This document shows positions 21,268 to 31,128 of a stretch of DNA of 64,000 bases, one piece after another. The notes under the pieces are model-generated. The model was given only the letters and a program-made list of their open reading frames with translations, did not search any database and was not told the origin of the DNA. The first letter of the stretch is position 1. The number at the start of each line of letters is the position of its first letter. Source of the DNA: Phytoseiulus persimilis (taxonomy: Eukaryota; Arthropoda; Arachnida; Mesostigmata; Phytoseiidae); the NCBI GenBank assembly GCA_037576195.1, contig CM075103.1, positions 24,862,001 to 24,926,000 on the forward strand, read 5' to 3'. A program made the translations under genes and the position numbers.

Positions 21268-24200
21268 TCAGTCCGACCTTTCAATCGGATACAGTTTTTT
21301 TATTGGACGTTTCAGCACCTGTCCTCTGGAAGTTAAGATGGTGCAAGACCTCGCATTGGCTGGAGATGTGTTTTCTGGGAGTGCCGTCACTCTACATAGT
21401 GGCCACAGGCCTCTGTTGTTAGAGGTGTCTTCCAACAAGCAAATATCGCCGACCTTGATTGGATTGGTTTTCCAGTTGGGCTGCTTGTGGGCTCCTTTGA
21501 GAAAACAGATGTACTCGCCTTGGAATCTCTTCCAAAATGAGTTTAGGATACGTTGTTGGTATTTCCAACGCTTCGAGAAAACGATCTTGTCAGCATCGCT
21601 TGCTTTGAGTGGTGTTAGGCTATGCTGAGGGAGAATGGTGTCGCCTTTGATGCCGTATAGTAGATTTGATGGGCTTAAAGCTTCCATTTCATCAGCTCCT
21701 GAAGCAACTGTAGTGATCGGACGAGAATTGATCATTGCTTCGATGCCGCTCATTATAATCTCGAGATCGCGGAAGTGCGGGATCGCCGATCCCAGAACCT
21801 TTCTCAAGGGTTTTTTCACGCTCTGAACCAATCTTTCCCACCATCCGCCCATCCAGGCTGCGGTGGGCGTTATGAATTGCCATGAGATGAACGAGTCAGC
21901 CAACCATCTTCTGATGTCGCCATCTTTAATGTGTTCGTAGATGAGCTGCAGTTCTTTCGCCGCGCGTTGAAATGAGAGACCGTTGTCGGATGTAATAGTT
22001 CTCACTGTTGGGTAGCGATTTATGAACTTCTGGAGTGCCCCCAGCACTTCTACCGTTGATAGGTCTGTAGTCAACTCGATATGTACGCTTCTCGTGACGG
22101 CGCACGTAAATAGAAGGAAATAACTTTTCGCTATTTCTCCCGATTCCTTCTTATACCTGACGGGTCCTGCGAAATCGCATCCCGTATGGTAGAATGGCGG
22201 AGCTTTCTCAATGCGGAACTGTGGTAGTGGCGCGATGGGCAGCGAAGCTGCTTCGTTGTGAAAAATTTTGCATGTAGGACAGGACTTTATCAGTTGCTGA
22301 GTTAACTTCCTGGCATGAATTATTAAATAGTCCTGACGGAGGATGTGCAGCGTTGCTGCGATTCCGCCGGTATGGAAATTTTTGTTCTCATGGATATCTT
22401 TGACAATCAGCTTCGACAGATTGCAGTCCGACGGGAGAATTATCGGAAATCTCTGGTTGACCGTCAAGTCGCTTGATCTCTCGAGTCTTGTTCTACTTCT
22501 GATCAAATTTTCCTGGTCCAAGAATGGATTGTATTGATACAACGGACTCGTTTGTTTGATTTTCTTGCATTGGGAGCGGTATTCTTCTCCGAAGTATGTT
22601 TCTTGGATTAGCTTTATGAGCTCTAAGCGAGCTGCGATCATCTCTTCTGGACTAATCAATTTCGATCGCTTTGTTTCCGATTTTGAGTCATATTTGGACC
22701 CGCTCTCCACTCTGGCTCTTGCCGCCTGAGCCTTCGTCTTTAACCGTTTCATGAAAGCCCAAAAGCGAATGGCCTTTGTCCAACTCGAGAAGAGGTTCTC
22801 GAAGAAAATTTCTCTCTGTATCGAGCCTTTGGTAGAATTCATGCAGGTCGAGACTGTTGGCTTCCGTTCGGCGTCGAACAGTTTCCCTTCTGAGTTGTGG
22901 AAACCTGATTCCAGCGGGTGCAATTCAAGCAGAGTTCTCTCTTTGAGCAAAAGCCATGAGGGGCCCTGGAGCCAGAGCTTATTGTTTTCCGGAATCGAAA
23001 TATCTTTGCCGCGCGAGATTATGTCCGCGGGGTTCGATTGTGTCGGCACGAAATTCCAGGTTACACCTTCGGTCAGCGCGTGAATCCTTCTTATGCGATT
23101 TGCCACGTATGCTTTCCATTTTTCGGGTTTCGAGTTCACCCAGCCAAGAACACTTGTATTGTCTGTGTAGAGATGAACTGAATCTATCCTGAGATCCAGG
23201 CTCGAACGTAGAACTTCTAGAAGCCGAGCTGCGAGTAATGCTGCCAGTATTTCGAGCCTGTGTATCGTCATCGGTCTCACCGGCGCGACTTTCGCTTTTG
23301 CCATCACGAAAGAAACTTCGGGCTCCGAATGTTCGAATGTTTCTCTAAGGTATGAGACACAACCGTAGGCCGTCAAACTCGCATCGCTGAAAATGTGCAG
23401 TTGTCTTTCCAGCGACGGCTCTTTTGTCGAGCTCATGTATCTCTCGATCGAAACACCTCTTGTTCTTCCAAGCAATCCAATGAATTCTTCGTATCGAGCT
23501 GTGTGAGACTCGTTGAGGGGAGTGTCCCAGGAATTTTTCGACTTCCAACAAGTTTGTAGCAAAACACGTCCATTGACCGTTGTAGGCCCCAGTAAATTGA
23601 GCGGGTCATAAATCGATGCGACTCCTGTGAGAAGTCTTCTCTTGGACGATTCACCTGACTTCAATTCTTTGACTGCCTTATTGATGGAGACAGAAATCGT
23701 GTCGGTGGATTGGTCCCATGGAACCCCAAGGAATTTTCCGTCAGTTCGATTCATGGAGATGATAGGGTCAGGAACGGGGGATATTTCTTTGATGAAATCC
23801 CCTAATACCACGCTATTCGACGACCATTTTCTTAAAGGAAAGTGCCCATCTCCGAGTATGTCGAATAGGAGTTTGATTTTCTGCTTAGCTTCATCGATAG
23901 ACTTGGCGCCAAAACACAGATCGTCCATGAAGAAGTCTCTTGCAATCTCCCTGATGAATTTTACTTGTTCCGGATACTGTTGTTCCGCTTTCTCCAGGTG
24001 TAGCCGTAGCCCTAGGCAGAACAGTGATGGACTAGAGATCAATCCAAAATCGAGCCGAGTCGCCCAAAGCTCTTTGATTTTTGCTTCTGGGTTCGTGGCG
24101 ATTCCTATCGGCCACAGGAATCTCAAGAGGGTTCTGTCTTCTTTTGCAATTTTGAATTGTTGAAAAGCAGCTTCAATGTCGGCAGTCAGTGCAAACCTGT

Positions 24201-27200
24201 GTTGCCTGAATCTGAGAATGATTTGAGTTATATCGGGCAGCATGTTTGGACCCTGATGGAGCACATCGTTCAGACCTGGCTCGTTGGATCTTCTGGCGCT
24301 GGCATCCTTCACGATTCTCGTTTTCAACAGCAGGGGATCGTCGGGTTTTGGCTTGAAAACTGCTTGCACCGGCAGATAATGTGCTAGTTGGTCAGGTTTC
24401 CTAGGTTCGGCATATTCGATGAAATTCATGTCTAGCAGCTTCTTAAATTCCGTGTCGACTGCCTCGAGCTTGACCGGGTCCTTCATGAGCTTGTTCAGGA
24501 AAGAGTGTAGCCTTGACAGAGATAAGTTCCGATTGTCTCCCAGAGACCGAACATTGTCCCTGAGGGGAAGTCGGATTATGTAGCGCCCAGTCTCATCGCG
24601 GGACAGATTCCTTCTGAAATTGTCCACGAATGCTTTCTCAAATTCGTGCTCCTCTTCTTTCTGCTCGCTTGCTTCTTCGTGAAAACCGACATCTTCCGAG
24701 AGCCAGAGAATTCGTGGATCGTTCAGAGTTTGTAGCTTTCTCCGCGATTCTGTTGCCATCTCCTCAGACTCCTCTGCTTGTTCCACGACCGTGGTTTCAC
24801 TCTCCTTTGTGTTTGACGGTGGAAGTGGTAGTAGGGGGGATGCCCGTTGAACGATCTCAAATCCACAGAATTGTTCCAACTGACCTGAGCCCGTTGCTGA
24901 GTCGGTAGTTCCTCCTATAATCCAGCCGAACATTGAATGGAATGCGAAGATGTCATTGAAGCATCGTGGATCGGAGAATTCTATTCGAGCCATATTTTGC
25001 GTGCCGAGCAGAACATCTACCCATTCGGATTCCTCCTCGCCAGTTTGATCTGCTATAGGTTGTAGACCGAAGTTCTCATTTAAAGTTGGAAATTTGGCTC
25101 GCGAGAGGCAATTTAGTTCGATGGCTGTGAGTTCTAGCGCTTTCTTCTCATCGAATCTGCTGCGGAGGGTGATCTTGTGGACGCCGCAATTATATATGTT
25201 GGTTACTCTCCCACCGGCTGTAGACATCGCCATATCGATGTGAGACTTCGGTGCAGAGTTGAGTCTCTTGACCATCGCGTGTGTTATGTGGGATGACTGA
25301 GATCCGGGGTCTATCAGTATTCTACACATAACTCTTTTATCATCTACTTCCGCGTAGACATGAGCTGTCCACAGGAAGGTTGAGTGATCGCTAGTCTCAG
25401 TCTTCAGATTGACTATGGACACTTTGGGTTTCTTTTCGAACATATCAACTGGTGCTTTAGAGCAAATGATGGAGTAATGTTTGCCTTGACAAAAACGGCA
25501 TGTTTTCCTGAAGGATTCCTTACAGCTTTTCGCTTCATGGTTAAGTTTGAGGCATTTGAGACAAGCGTTGGCTGCTAGAACGCGCTCCTTCCGCTCCTGA
25601 TGAGACAGTGATGCGGTGCATCGGTAAGGTGGATGGTCTCCCTCACAGAGAACACAACTGACTGTCTGCTTCCTTTGCGGTTGTTCTGGAGTCCCTCTGC
25701 TTGGCGTTGTTGCTGATTGAGAGGCAACGTGGAAGGTGTTTGTGGTGTTCTTGTACGAAGTCGAATGCTGGCCTGAGCCTGAATTCTTGTGTGACTGGTA
25801 GTAGAACTGGTTTCGGTTGCCATGCTGGTTGTCGGCTTTGTTGTGACCCTGCAGTGGCGACTGGTCTGGTCTCCGACCAGCGTTTCGGCTTGCTGAAAGC
25901 TGTTCAACAGTACGGGATTCTTGTTCTAGGAATATGATCAACGCTTCGAGCTTGCTGGCGTGTGTTAATTTGTATTTATCTCTGAAAGCATCCATGAACT
26001 TATGCTGTGTAACTCTGTTCAATTTGTCGAGAATTCTGTTAGCGTATGAAGGAGATAAAGTGGAGTATGTTTCGCCTAAGGAAATTAGCGCTAGTATGTG
26101 CTGTGCGATCGAGCTGACAAAATTGGGTAACTTATCGTCTCTGATTTCACCTCCGGATGATAGGATACGATCCAGCGCACGTAGATGACTGTCCTCTGCT
26201 AGGCTTTCATCTCCGAAGTGATTTTCCAGGATCTGCCTCATCATTGTATAGTTCTCAGCACTTAGATCTAGATGTTTTACACACTGGTGGGCACGCCCTG
26301 ACAAGGATTCTTGAAGTAACAGTATTTTTTGAAGATCCGAGATTTGACGGTCATGGACAAAGAGATTGAATGTGTTGATGAAACGACGATAGTCTCGAAC
26401 ATTCCCACTGAATCTTGGCATCCTCAAGCTCTTCGAAAGCTTTGGGAGAAAATTCGATGGGTCTTCCGCCGGTGGAGCCATAGGGGTTCGCCAACCAGGC
26501 GGATGCGGGTATGGTGGAGTTGGTGCCTGCTGTGATAACCTCAGGTTCTGGAGTTGACTCGGAGGATTTTCCATCACGCGTTGTTCGTGATAAGGCTGTG
26601 ATGAGTTCTGAGAGGTTTTCGTTATGCTGAGATGGTTATCCGCTCCCAGTACGATTTCTGGCTCGCCGCCATTCGTGGGTTTCTCTCTCCTGGTTGATGA
26701 TCTCCAATCTTCTGGAGGTTGTATTTGTGGATCTGAAGTCCGGTGGTTTTGCAAAGTCGCATTTCGAGATTTAAGGACGGCATGATGATTGTTCTGGTCG
26801 AATGTTGATTCAGTCGTGTCACTTCTTAGTGCGTCCACCAAGAATTTACGCAAGTCCCTTAGATATCTCACCGCGTCCCTCAAATCTTTTTCGACTCTCG
26901 CTGCTTCCACTTGGAAATCTAGATCGAGTTCTTCCTCGCACTCATCAACCAGGGTTGACATATTTCCAATCCATTGGTCCAAGAGCGAGTTTAGTGTATC
27001 TCTCAGATCCTCTGCCTTGGAAAAGGATTGGCGCTTGTCTGCTCTTTCGTCGTAGAACGATGTAGTCTCTTGCAAGAATACATTTATGCGGCATCGTAAG
27101 TGCTTGAGTCTTCTCTGAATTTTATCAATCGATAATGGCTTAGCGACCGGTGGTTGGGCGTGCATTGCCGTGATCGGTTGCATCCCAGGAGTTGTTGTAA

Positions 27201-27777
27201 GTGTGAAGCCTACCTGGGACTCCCTCTGATCATGGGGGTTGAAGTCTTGTTGCACTTGGCCGCCAAATCGCTCCCGTCTAGGAGAATCGATAGCCAATCC
27301 AGCGAAGGCTGATGCCGTAGTGTTCACTTGCTGCTCTGGAGTTCTTAGCTGATCGAGTGGGAGCGTCTGTGGTCTATTTGTGAGGCCAGTTCGTGGCCTC
27401 TGCGGTGCTTGAAGGGTTGACCGATCTTGCCTTTGTATTGAATTATCGATGAACGAATCTTCGTCACTGCTTCCTACAGTCGCTGTTCTGAAGCTTCTGA
27501 AGGCTTCATTGGGGAGTGACAAGGTTGGTTCGTCTTGAACTGGTTCATTTCTAGGTGATACCTCCGGCTGGTTGTCGGTGTCACCGTCTGTCGTTGCTGG
27601 AACGTCTCCATGTTCTTCTGGAGGGGAGCTCGGATTTCGGTTTCCTTCGCTCATGGCTGCTTGAAATCCGTTGTACACCGGATTTCTGCTGATGCTGAGA
27701 AAATGTTTCAGTCTGGGATGAACGCCGCTGGGGTTCGGCGATTTCGAAGAGTGAACAGGGAGATCAGCCCTGGACAC
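21268..27777 (-). CDS. BEL/Pao Gag-Pol polyprotein
   Basis: One uninterrupted frame of 2169 codons. The start could be Met1 (27777) or the more Gag-like Met42 (27654, MSEGNRNPSS). Gag-like part: about residues 200-700, then CCHC-like knuckles CVLCEGDHPPYRC (about 708), CLKCLKLNHEAKSC and CRFCQGKHYSIIC. Protease: ILIDPGSQSSH (about 818), with DPG in place of the usual DSG. Reverse transcriptase: FALTADIEAAFQQFKI (about 1196), catalytic FFMDDLCFG (about 1283), an FMDD variant of YVDD. RNase H: IFSDASLTAYG (about 1463) and LYTDNTSVLGW (about 1541). Integrase: HTGG...CPTC zinc module (about 1802-1835), then HTGCDFAGPV, TSDNGLSF and GWWERLVQ giving the D, D and E of the core (about 1866-1980). Domain order PR-RT-RH-IN and the DUF1758-type protease region fit BEL/Pao. 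No env. Confidence 0.95.
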   Translation of the reverse strand: MSRADLPVHSSKSPNPSGVHPRLKHFLSISRNPVYNGFQAAMSEGNRNPSSPPEEHGDVPATTDGDTDNQPEVSPRNEPVQDEPTLSLPNEAFRSFRTATVGSSDEDSFIDNSIQRQDRSTLQAPQRPRTGLTNRPQTLPLDQLRTPEQQVNTTASAFAGLAIDSPRRERFGGQVQQDFNPHDQRESQVGFTLTTTPGMQPITAMHAQPPVAKPLSIDKIQRRLKHLRCRINVFLQETTSFYDERADKRQSFSKAEDLRDTLNSLLDQWIGNMSTLVDECEEELDLDFQVEAARVEKDLRDAVRYLRDLRKFLVDALRSDTTESTFDQNNHHAVLKSRNATLQNHRTSDPQIQPPEDWRSSTRREKPTNGGEPEIVLGADNHLSITKTSQNSSQPYHEQRVMENPPSQLQNLRLSQQAPTPPYPHPPGWRTPMAPPAEDPSNFLPKLSKSLRMPRFSGNVRDYRRFINTFNLFVHDRQISDLQKILLLQESLSGRAHQCVKHLDLSAENYTMMRQILENHFGDESLAEDSHLRALDRILSSGGEIRDDKLPNFVSSIAQHILALISLGETYSTLSPSYANRILDKLNRVTQHKFMDAFRDKYKLTHASKLEALIIFLEQESRTVEQLSASRNAGRRPDQSPLQGHNKADNQHGNRNQFYYQSHKNSGSGQHSTSYKNTTNTFHVASQSATTPSRGTPEQPQRKQTVSCVLCEGDHPPYRCTASLSHQERKERVLAANACLKCLKLNHEAKSCKESFRKTCRFCQGKHYSIICSKAPVDMFEKKPKVSIVNLKTETSDHSTFLWTAHVYAEVDDKRVMCRILIDPGSQSSHITHAMVKRLNSAPKSHIDMAMSTAGGRVTNIYNCGVHKITLRSRFDEKKALELTAIELNCLSRAKFPTLNENFGLQPIADQTGEEESEWVDVLLGTQNMARIEFSDPRCFNDIFAFHSMFGWIIGGTTDSATGSGQLEQFCGFEIVQRASPLLPLPPSNTKESETTVVEQAEESEEMATESRRKLQTLNDPRILWLSEDVGFHEEASEQKEEEHEFEKAFVDNFRRNLSRDETGRYIIRLPLRDNVRSLGDNRNLSLSRLHSFLNKLMKDPVKLEAVDTEFKKLLDMNFIEYAEPRKPDQLAHYLPVQAVFKPKPDDPLLLKTRIVKDASARRSNEPGLNDVLHQGPNMLPDITQIILRFRQHRFALTADIEAAFQQFKIAKEDRTLLRFLWPIGIATNPEAKIKELWATRLDFGLISSPSLFCLGLRLHLEKAEQQYPEQVKFIREIARDFFMDDLCFGAKSIDEAKQKIKLLFDILGDGHFPLRKWSSNSVVLGDFIKEISPVPDPIISMNRTDGKFLGVPWDQSTDTISVSINKAVKELKSGESSKRRLLTGVASIYDPLNLLGPTTVNGRVLLQTCWKSKNSWDTPLNESHTARYEEFIGLLGRTRGVSIERYMSSTKEPSLERQLHIFSDASLTAYGCVSYLRETFEHSEPEVSFVMAKAKVAPVRPMTIHRLEILAALLAARLLEVLRSSLDLRIDSVHLYTDNTSVLGWVNSKPEKWKAYVANRIRRIHALTEGVTWNFVPTQSNPADIISRGKDISIPENNKLWLQGPSWLLLKERTLLELHPLESGFHNSEGKLFDAERKPTVSTCMNSTKGSIQREIFFENLFSSWTKAIRFWAFMKRLKTKAQAARARVESGSKYDSKSETKRSKLISPEEMIAARLELIKLIQETYFGEEYRSQCKKIKQTSPLYQYNPFLDQENLIRSRTRLERSSDLTVNQRFPIILPSDCNLSKLIVKDIHENKNFHTGGIAATLHILRQDYLIIHARKLTQQLIKSCPTCKIFHNEAASLPIAPLPQFRIEKAPPFYHTGCDFAGPVRYKKESGEIAKSYFLLFTCAVTRSVHIELTTDLSTVEVLGALQKFINRYPTVRTITSDNGLSFQRAAKELQLIYEHIKDGDIRRWLADSFISWQFITPTAAWMGGWWERLVQSVKKPLRKVLGSAIPHFRDLEIIMSGIEAMINSRPITTVASGADEMEALSPSNLLYGIKGDTILPQHSLTPLKASDADKIVFSKRWKYQQRILNSFWKRFQGEYICFLKGAHKQPNWKTNPIKVGDICLLEDTSNNRGLWPLCRVTALPENTSPANARSCTILTSRGQVLKRPIKKLYPIERSD

Positions 27778-27925
27778 AGAGCTCAGTCGATTTTTTGTGC
27801 GGCCCTATACGTTAGGGTTAACCGCCGACTGGATGCACGTGCAGTTGGAGGATGTTGAGAATCGCAAGGGCTGCGGTTTCGCACCTGATGCCGAAGAGGG
27901 TTCTTCGGGCGGGGTAACAAGGAAT

Positions 27926-27937
27926 CTTCTGACACCA
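27926..27937 (-). promoter_or_regulatory. Candidate tRNA primer-binding site of the BEL element
   Basis: On the coding strand, four bases after the 5' LTR, the sequence reads TGGTGTCAGAAG. It begins TGG, the complement of a tRNA CCA end, and resembles the complement of the 3' end of a tRNA-Leu (TGGTGTCAG...). The position fits a minus-strand primer site; the tRNA identity is from memory. Confidence 0.7.
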
Positions 27938-27941
27938 ATTT

Positions 27942-28383
27942 TGTGGCCCACACTAGTTGAACTACCTCGAAAAGGAAAACTCCGAAGTACTGTAACCGCG
28001 TGGTTGCGCACTCTTTGACGAACGTCGACGTTGTGTTCGCTCCAGCCATGACCGCTCGCAGCGACAATCTTGTCGCTGTCGCTTCTGGCGCGTCCTCTGC
28101 GCTCCGACCAAGCGGAGACCGCGGATCATCGACTGGAGCTGGGTCTTGTGCGCAACCACTCCTGAATTTATTCCACCGGAAATGCTCCCCTGAGTAACTG
28201 ATTCAATGATGATAATGCAAGGGAATAAACACACTGAAGTCTAGACTCGTGTCGTTGTCGTTGGCCGTCTGAGCACCCAACGTCAACTCGATCTGATGAA
28301 CGTGTTGTGTGTAGTTGTGCTTTTGGTTCCGTTGGGTGTGTGTAGCAAGACTCTCTGCGCTACGGCCTGTGCCGTACGCCACA
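27942..28383 (-). repeat. BEL/Pao 5' LTR
   Basis: Upstream LTR of the minus-strand element, presumed to hold its promoter and polyadenylation signal. It ends TG...CA like its partner and differs from it by one base. Confidence 0.95.
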
Positions 28384-28527
28384 TGTGTGTTTCTTCGTGT
28401 GATGCGGGACTTATCTCCTATTTGCCTTCGGATATATATTTCTACTCATTTTCTATTTCTTATGTTTCGGAGTTCCTCGTGAAGTGGTATCGAACGACAG
28501 AGAAAATGCGCTTTCTATTGCCTACAC

Positions 28528-28769
28528 CAGTGGTTCTCAAAGTGGTCGATATCTACCCCTGGGGGTCGACGGTCGACCCCCAGGGTGTCGCGTGTCGATG
28601 GCCGATATCCGGTTTACAGAGGTGATGCCGGGGTGGATTTGACCATACTTCTTGTCGTCCACGTAGGTGGATCAAGGGTCGACGGTCGACCCCATGGGGG
28701 ACGGCAGTCCATAAAGTTCAACGAAGTCGCCCAGGGGGGCGATGGGTCAGTGGAGTTTGAGAACCACTG
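28528..28769. mobile_element. hAT-type MITE, 242 bp
   Basis: The ends CAGTGGTTCTCAAA and TTTGAGAACCACTG are exact inverted copies, a terminus known from Charlie/Tip100-like hAT families. An exact 8-bp duplication gcctacac flanks it (28520-28527 and 28770-28777). The interior is rich in GGTCGAC and has no coding capacity. Confidence 0.92.
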
Positions 28770-28777
28770 GCCTACAC

Positions 28778-29750
28778 CATGAGTACGTCAAAAAATTGGA
28801 GGAGTGTTCGCCGCGGAGTAACACCTCAAGATACCTTCCACCTGGCTAGTACGGATAGTCGAATCAGGGTCCCAGACGCGAGCCTAAACATGTATCGATC
28901 CCTCCGCCTAATGGAACATATAATCCGCGAGATGACAGGGACTTCTCGTGAATGTTGCCGACAGAGTCACTGTCCGTCCTACGTTCCGCGCGTTGGTAGA
29001 ACCGTCAGATGCGATCACATTCCGGAATGGATTGTAATCTTCGGATCGGAGCTTTGTTTGGTTCGAGCGGATGGAAAGCAGTCTCTCAGACCCGACTCTA
29101 ACGTACACGTCGACGGCGAATTTATGAAACACACGGGCTTTTTTTGTCCGTTTCTTCGTCCTCGGCGGGGTTCCACAGTCGCCAATTGAAGCGATACCCA
29201 TCTTCTCTCTTCCAGAACAGAATGGGGTGCTGCAAAGCATGAAACGATCGATGTGTGTCCGAAATTCGATGATGTATGCCGTGCCTGCGGCGTAAAACGA
29301 TCTTACGGGAATATTCTGCCTCTGGACTCTTGCCACCCCTTCTCTTCATATTCTCTGATCCGGCTTACAATATACGACGATTTCAACCGAGCTGAACTGG
29401 TCTCCGACCATCACGACTGCGACTTCGTCAGTGCTCGGGGCGCAATATCGTCTCGAACGCTGACCACCCGTTGCTTTATCGGCACGTATGACAACAACGT
29501 GGACATCGGTGGACATGAGTTCGAGAGCTGTCCCGGACGCATGTGTCAATAGGTTATGCTCATGAGACAAATTATGCAAGGCGAGAACGACAGGTTGCCT
29601 ATTGCGTGTCACTATTAAACCGACGACGCTGGTCAGCTTCCTGCTCTCGATCCCGCATGAAATAGATCCAGCGTGGGCCGACTGTCGGCCACGAGCAGCA
29701 ATGAGCCCAGTCGATGGTAAACCTGGCCCTGCACCTTGAAAGTCGACATA
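28778..29750. other. No recognised gene
   Basis: The longest frames are 142 codons on the minus strand (29336-28908) and 136 on the plus (28779-29189), overlapping each other. Neither shows a domain I recognise. The minus-strand string FHALQHPILFWKREDGYRFN (about 29250-29190) looks protein-like and may be an old retroelement remnant. Confidence 0.3.
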
Positions 29751-31126
29751 CAGCCCACAACACGAAATTATCGACAGTCAAGTTTTCTAGACTATTCCTG
29801 ATGACAAAGAGAGATGATGTTGATGCTGCCATGGAATACTCCCAGCATCACCACGATTGTGGCGATAGAATATTTCTCCGATTCGAGGAAGACGACGCGT
29901 AAGATTCCAGAAAATCGATTTCGAGCCGTAACATGAAATTATCGACAGGCTGATTTATTCCACGATTTCGGAATTCTCGAAAGTTAATACTTCGTCGAAC
30001 CCCCTTTCGCCTTGATGACCTCAAAAATGCGCCTTGGGAGAGAATCATAGAGTGGTTTCATGTCTCGTTCCCCAATTCTGGCCCAAGAAGAAAGAATCGC
30101 ATGTTTCAGTTCTTCTCTTGAGTTGTACTGCTTCCCATTGGGATAGACGAGCCGAGCTAACGTTCCCCAGAGGTTCTCAATAATGTTCAGGTCGGGGCGG
30201 AACGTCCCGCGGCGACTGACCGCTCCCCAGATCATAACTGAACCGCCCCCGGACTGTCTTTTGGAATAGAATCGAGGCTCTTTCCGAAGATCGTGATAGT
30301 AGTTATGGAATCCATCCGGGCCGTCCAGATTGAACTTTTTCTCATCGCTGAAGACAACTTTATCCCATTCCGAAGTCCAACTCATCCATTCCTGGGCGCG
30401 ATCGAGCCTAGTGTCTCGGTGCTTTTTCGTCAGCGGGGGCTTCCCGCACATTTTCTTGAATTTCAGATGATACGCACTTCTCAAAACGCGCCAGACGGTC
30501 TGTTTATGCACTGGGAGGTTGTTTGAGTCTCTGATTTGAGCGCAAGAGACACTCTTGTTGCTCGCATCCTGAATTATCTTCCGTTTCTGACGATCTGAGA
30601 GCTTTGTGCTTCGTTTCTTGTACGATCTGATGCCATACTCCGCCCCTAATCTCAAATACCGCAGCACTACGTCCGCTGTTCTGCCGATCTCTCGTCCGAT
30701 AGCTCTTGCTGCGAGCCCAGAGCCGTGTAATTGATCGATGCGAATCCTTTCTTGAGGAGTCAGAGCCCATATTGAGGGAATGAATTCTTTCTCACAAATC
30801 TTGACGAGCCGGAGTTCTGAGTCGACAAATCGTACTTGTGTGTCCTTCGTTAGCACTAACTTGACGTTCGTCGGTATCAGCCTCACGAGAAAATGCTGAA
30901 ACTCCAACCGAATGCGCGATTTCAACGCTGTCGATAATTCCGTGTTACAGCTGGATATCAAAAATGTTCGATCCTGAGCCCAAACTTCGTTCTTCTCAGT
31001 CGGTTGATATAATCTCAAAGTCTGTCGCACCTAGTGGAATTCCCATGGCAACACTGACTTCGTTATCCAGCGGGTGCGGAAATCATCCACATAGAATGCG
31101 TGTCGATAAATTCGTGTTGCGGACTG
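29751..31126 (-). mobile_element. Tc-type DNA transposon with doubled inverted repeats, internally deleted
   Basis: The outer ends are CAGCCCACAACACGAAATTA at the left and, inverted at 31100-31126, CAGTCCGCAACACGAATTTA; both lie next to TA (29749-29750, 31127-31128). A second pair of the same motif lies inside at 29926-29948 and inverted at 30928-30950, each about 175 bp from its outer partner. This symmetrical inverted/direct-repeat layout is known for Tc3 and Sleeping-Beauty-like elements, where both motifs bind transposase. The gene inside lacks a segment, so the copy is non-autonomous. Confidence 0.88.
29984..30785 (-). pseudogene. Tc3-like transposase lacking its second catalytic block
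   Basis: The frame is open for 348 codons from 31030, but the first 87 or so lie over the inner repeat and are probably not native; Tc3-like homology starts at ALTPQERIRIDQLHGSGLAA (about 30770). The paired HTH region includes AIGREIGRTADVVLRYL and LSDRQKRKIIQDASN. The first catalytic Asp is in VVFSDEKKFNLDGPDG and the last acidic residue in PDLNIIENLWG. Between WGAVSRRGT and FRPDLNIIENLWG the family normally has some 75-80 residues holding the middle Asp (QQDNA-type motif); here they are missing without a frame break. The protein should therefore be catalytically dead. Confidence 0.88.
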
Positions 31127-31128
31127 TA

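Larger units (their letters stand above)
20722..28383 (-). mobile_element. BEL/Pao LTR retrotransposon, complete and very young
   Basis: The element is 7662 bp with two 442-bp LTRs in the same orientation that I find to differ at one base, a single long ORF between them, and an exact 5-bp target duplication TGTGT (20717-20721 and 28384-28388). Each LTR starts TGTGGC and ends GCCACA, an inverted repeat ending TG...CA. Because the LTRs are made identical on insertion, one difference in 442 bp means a very recent event. Confidence 0.97.
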
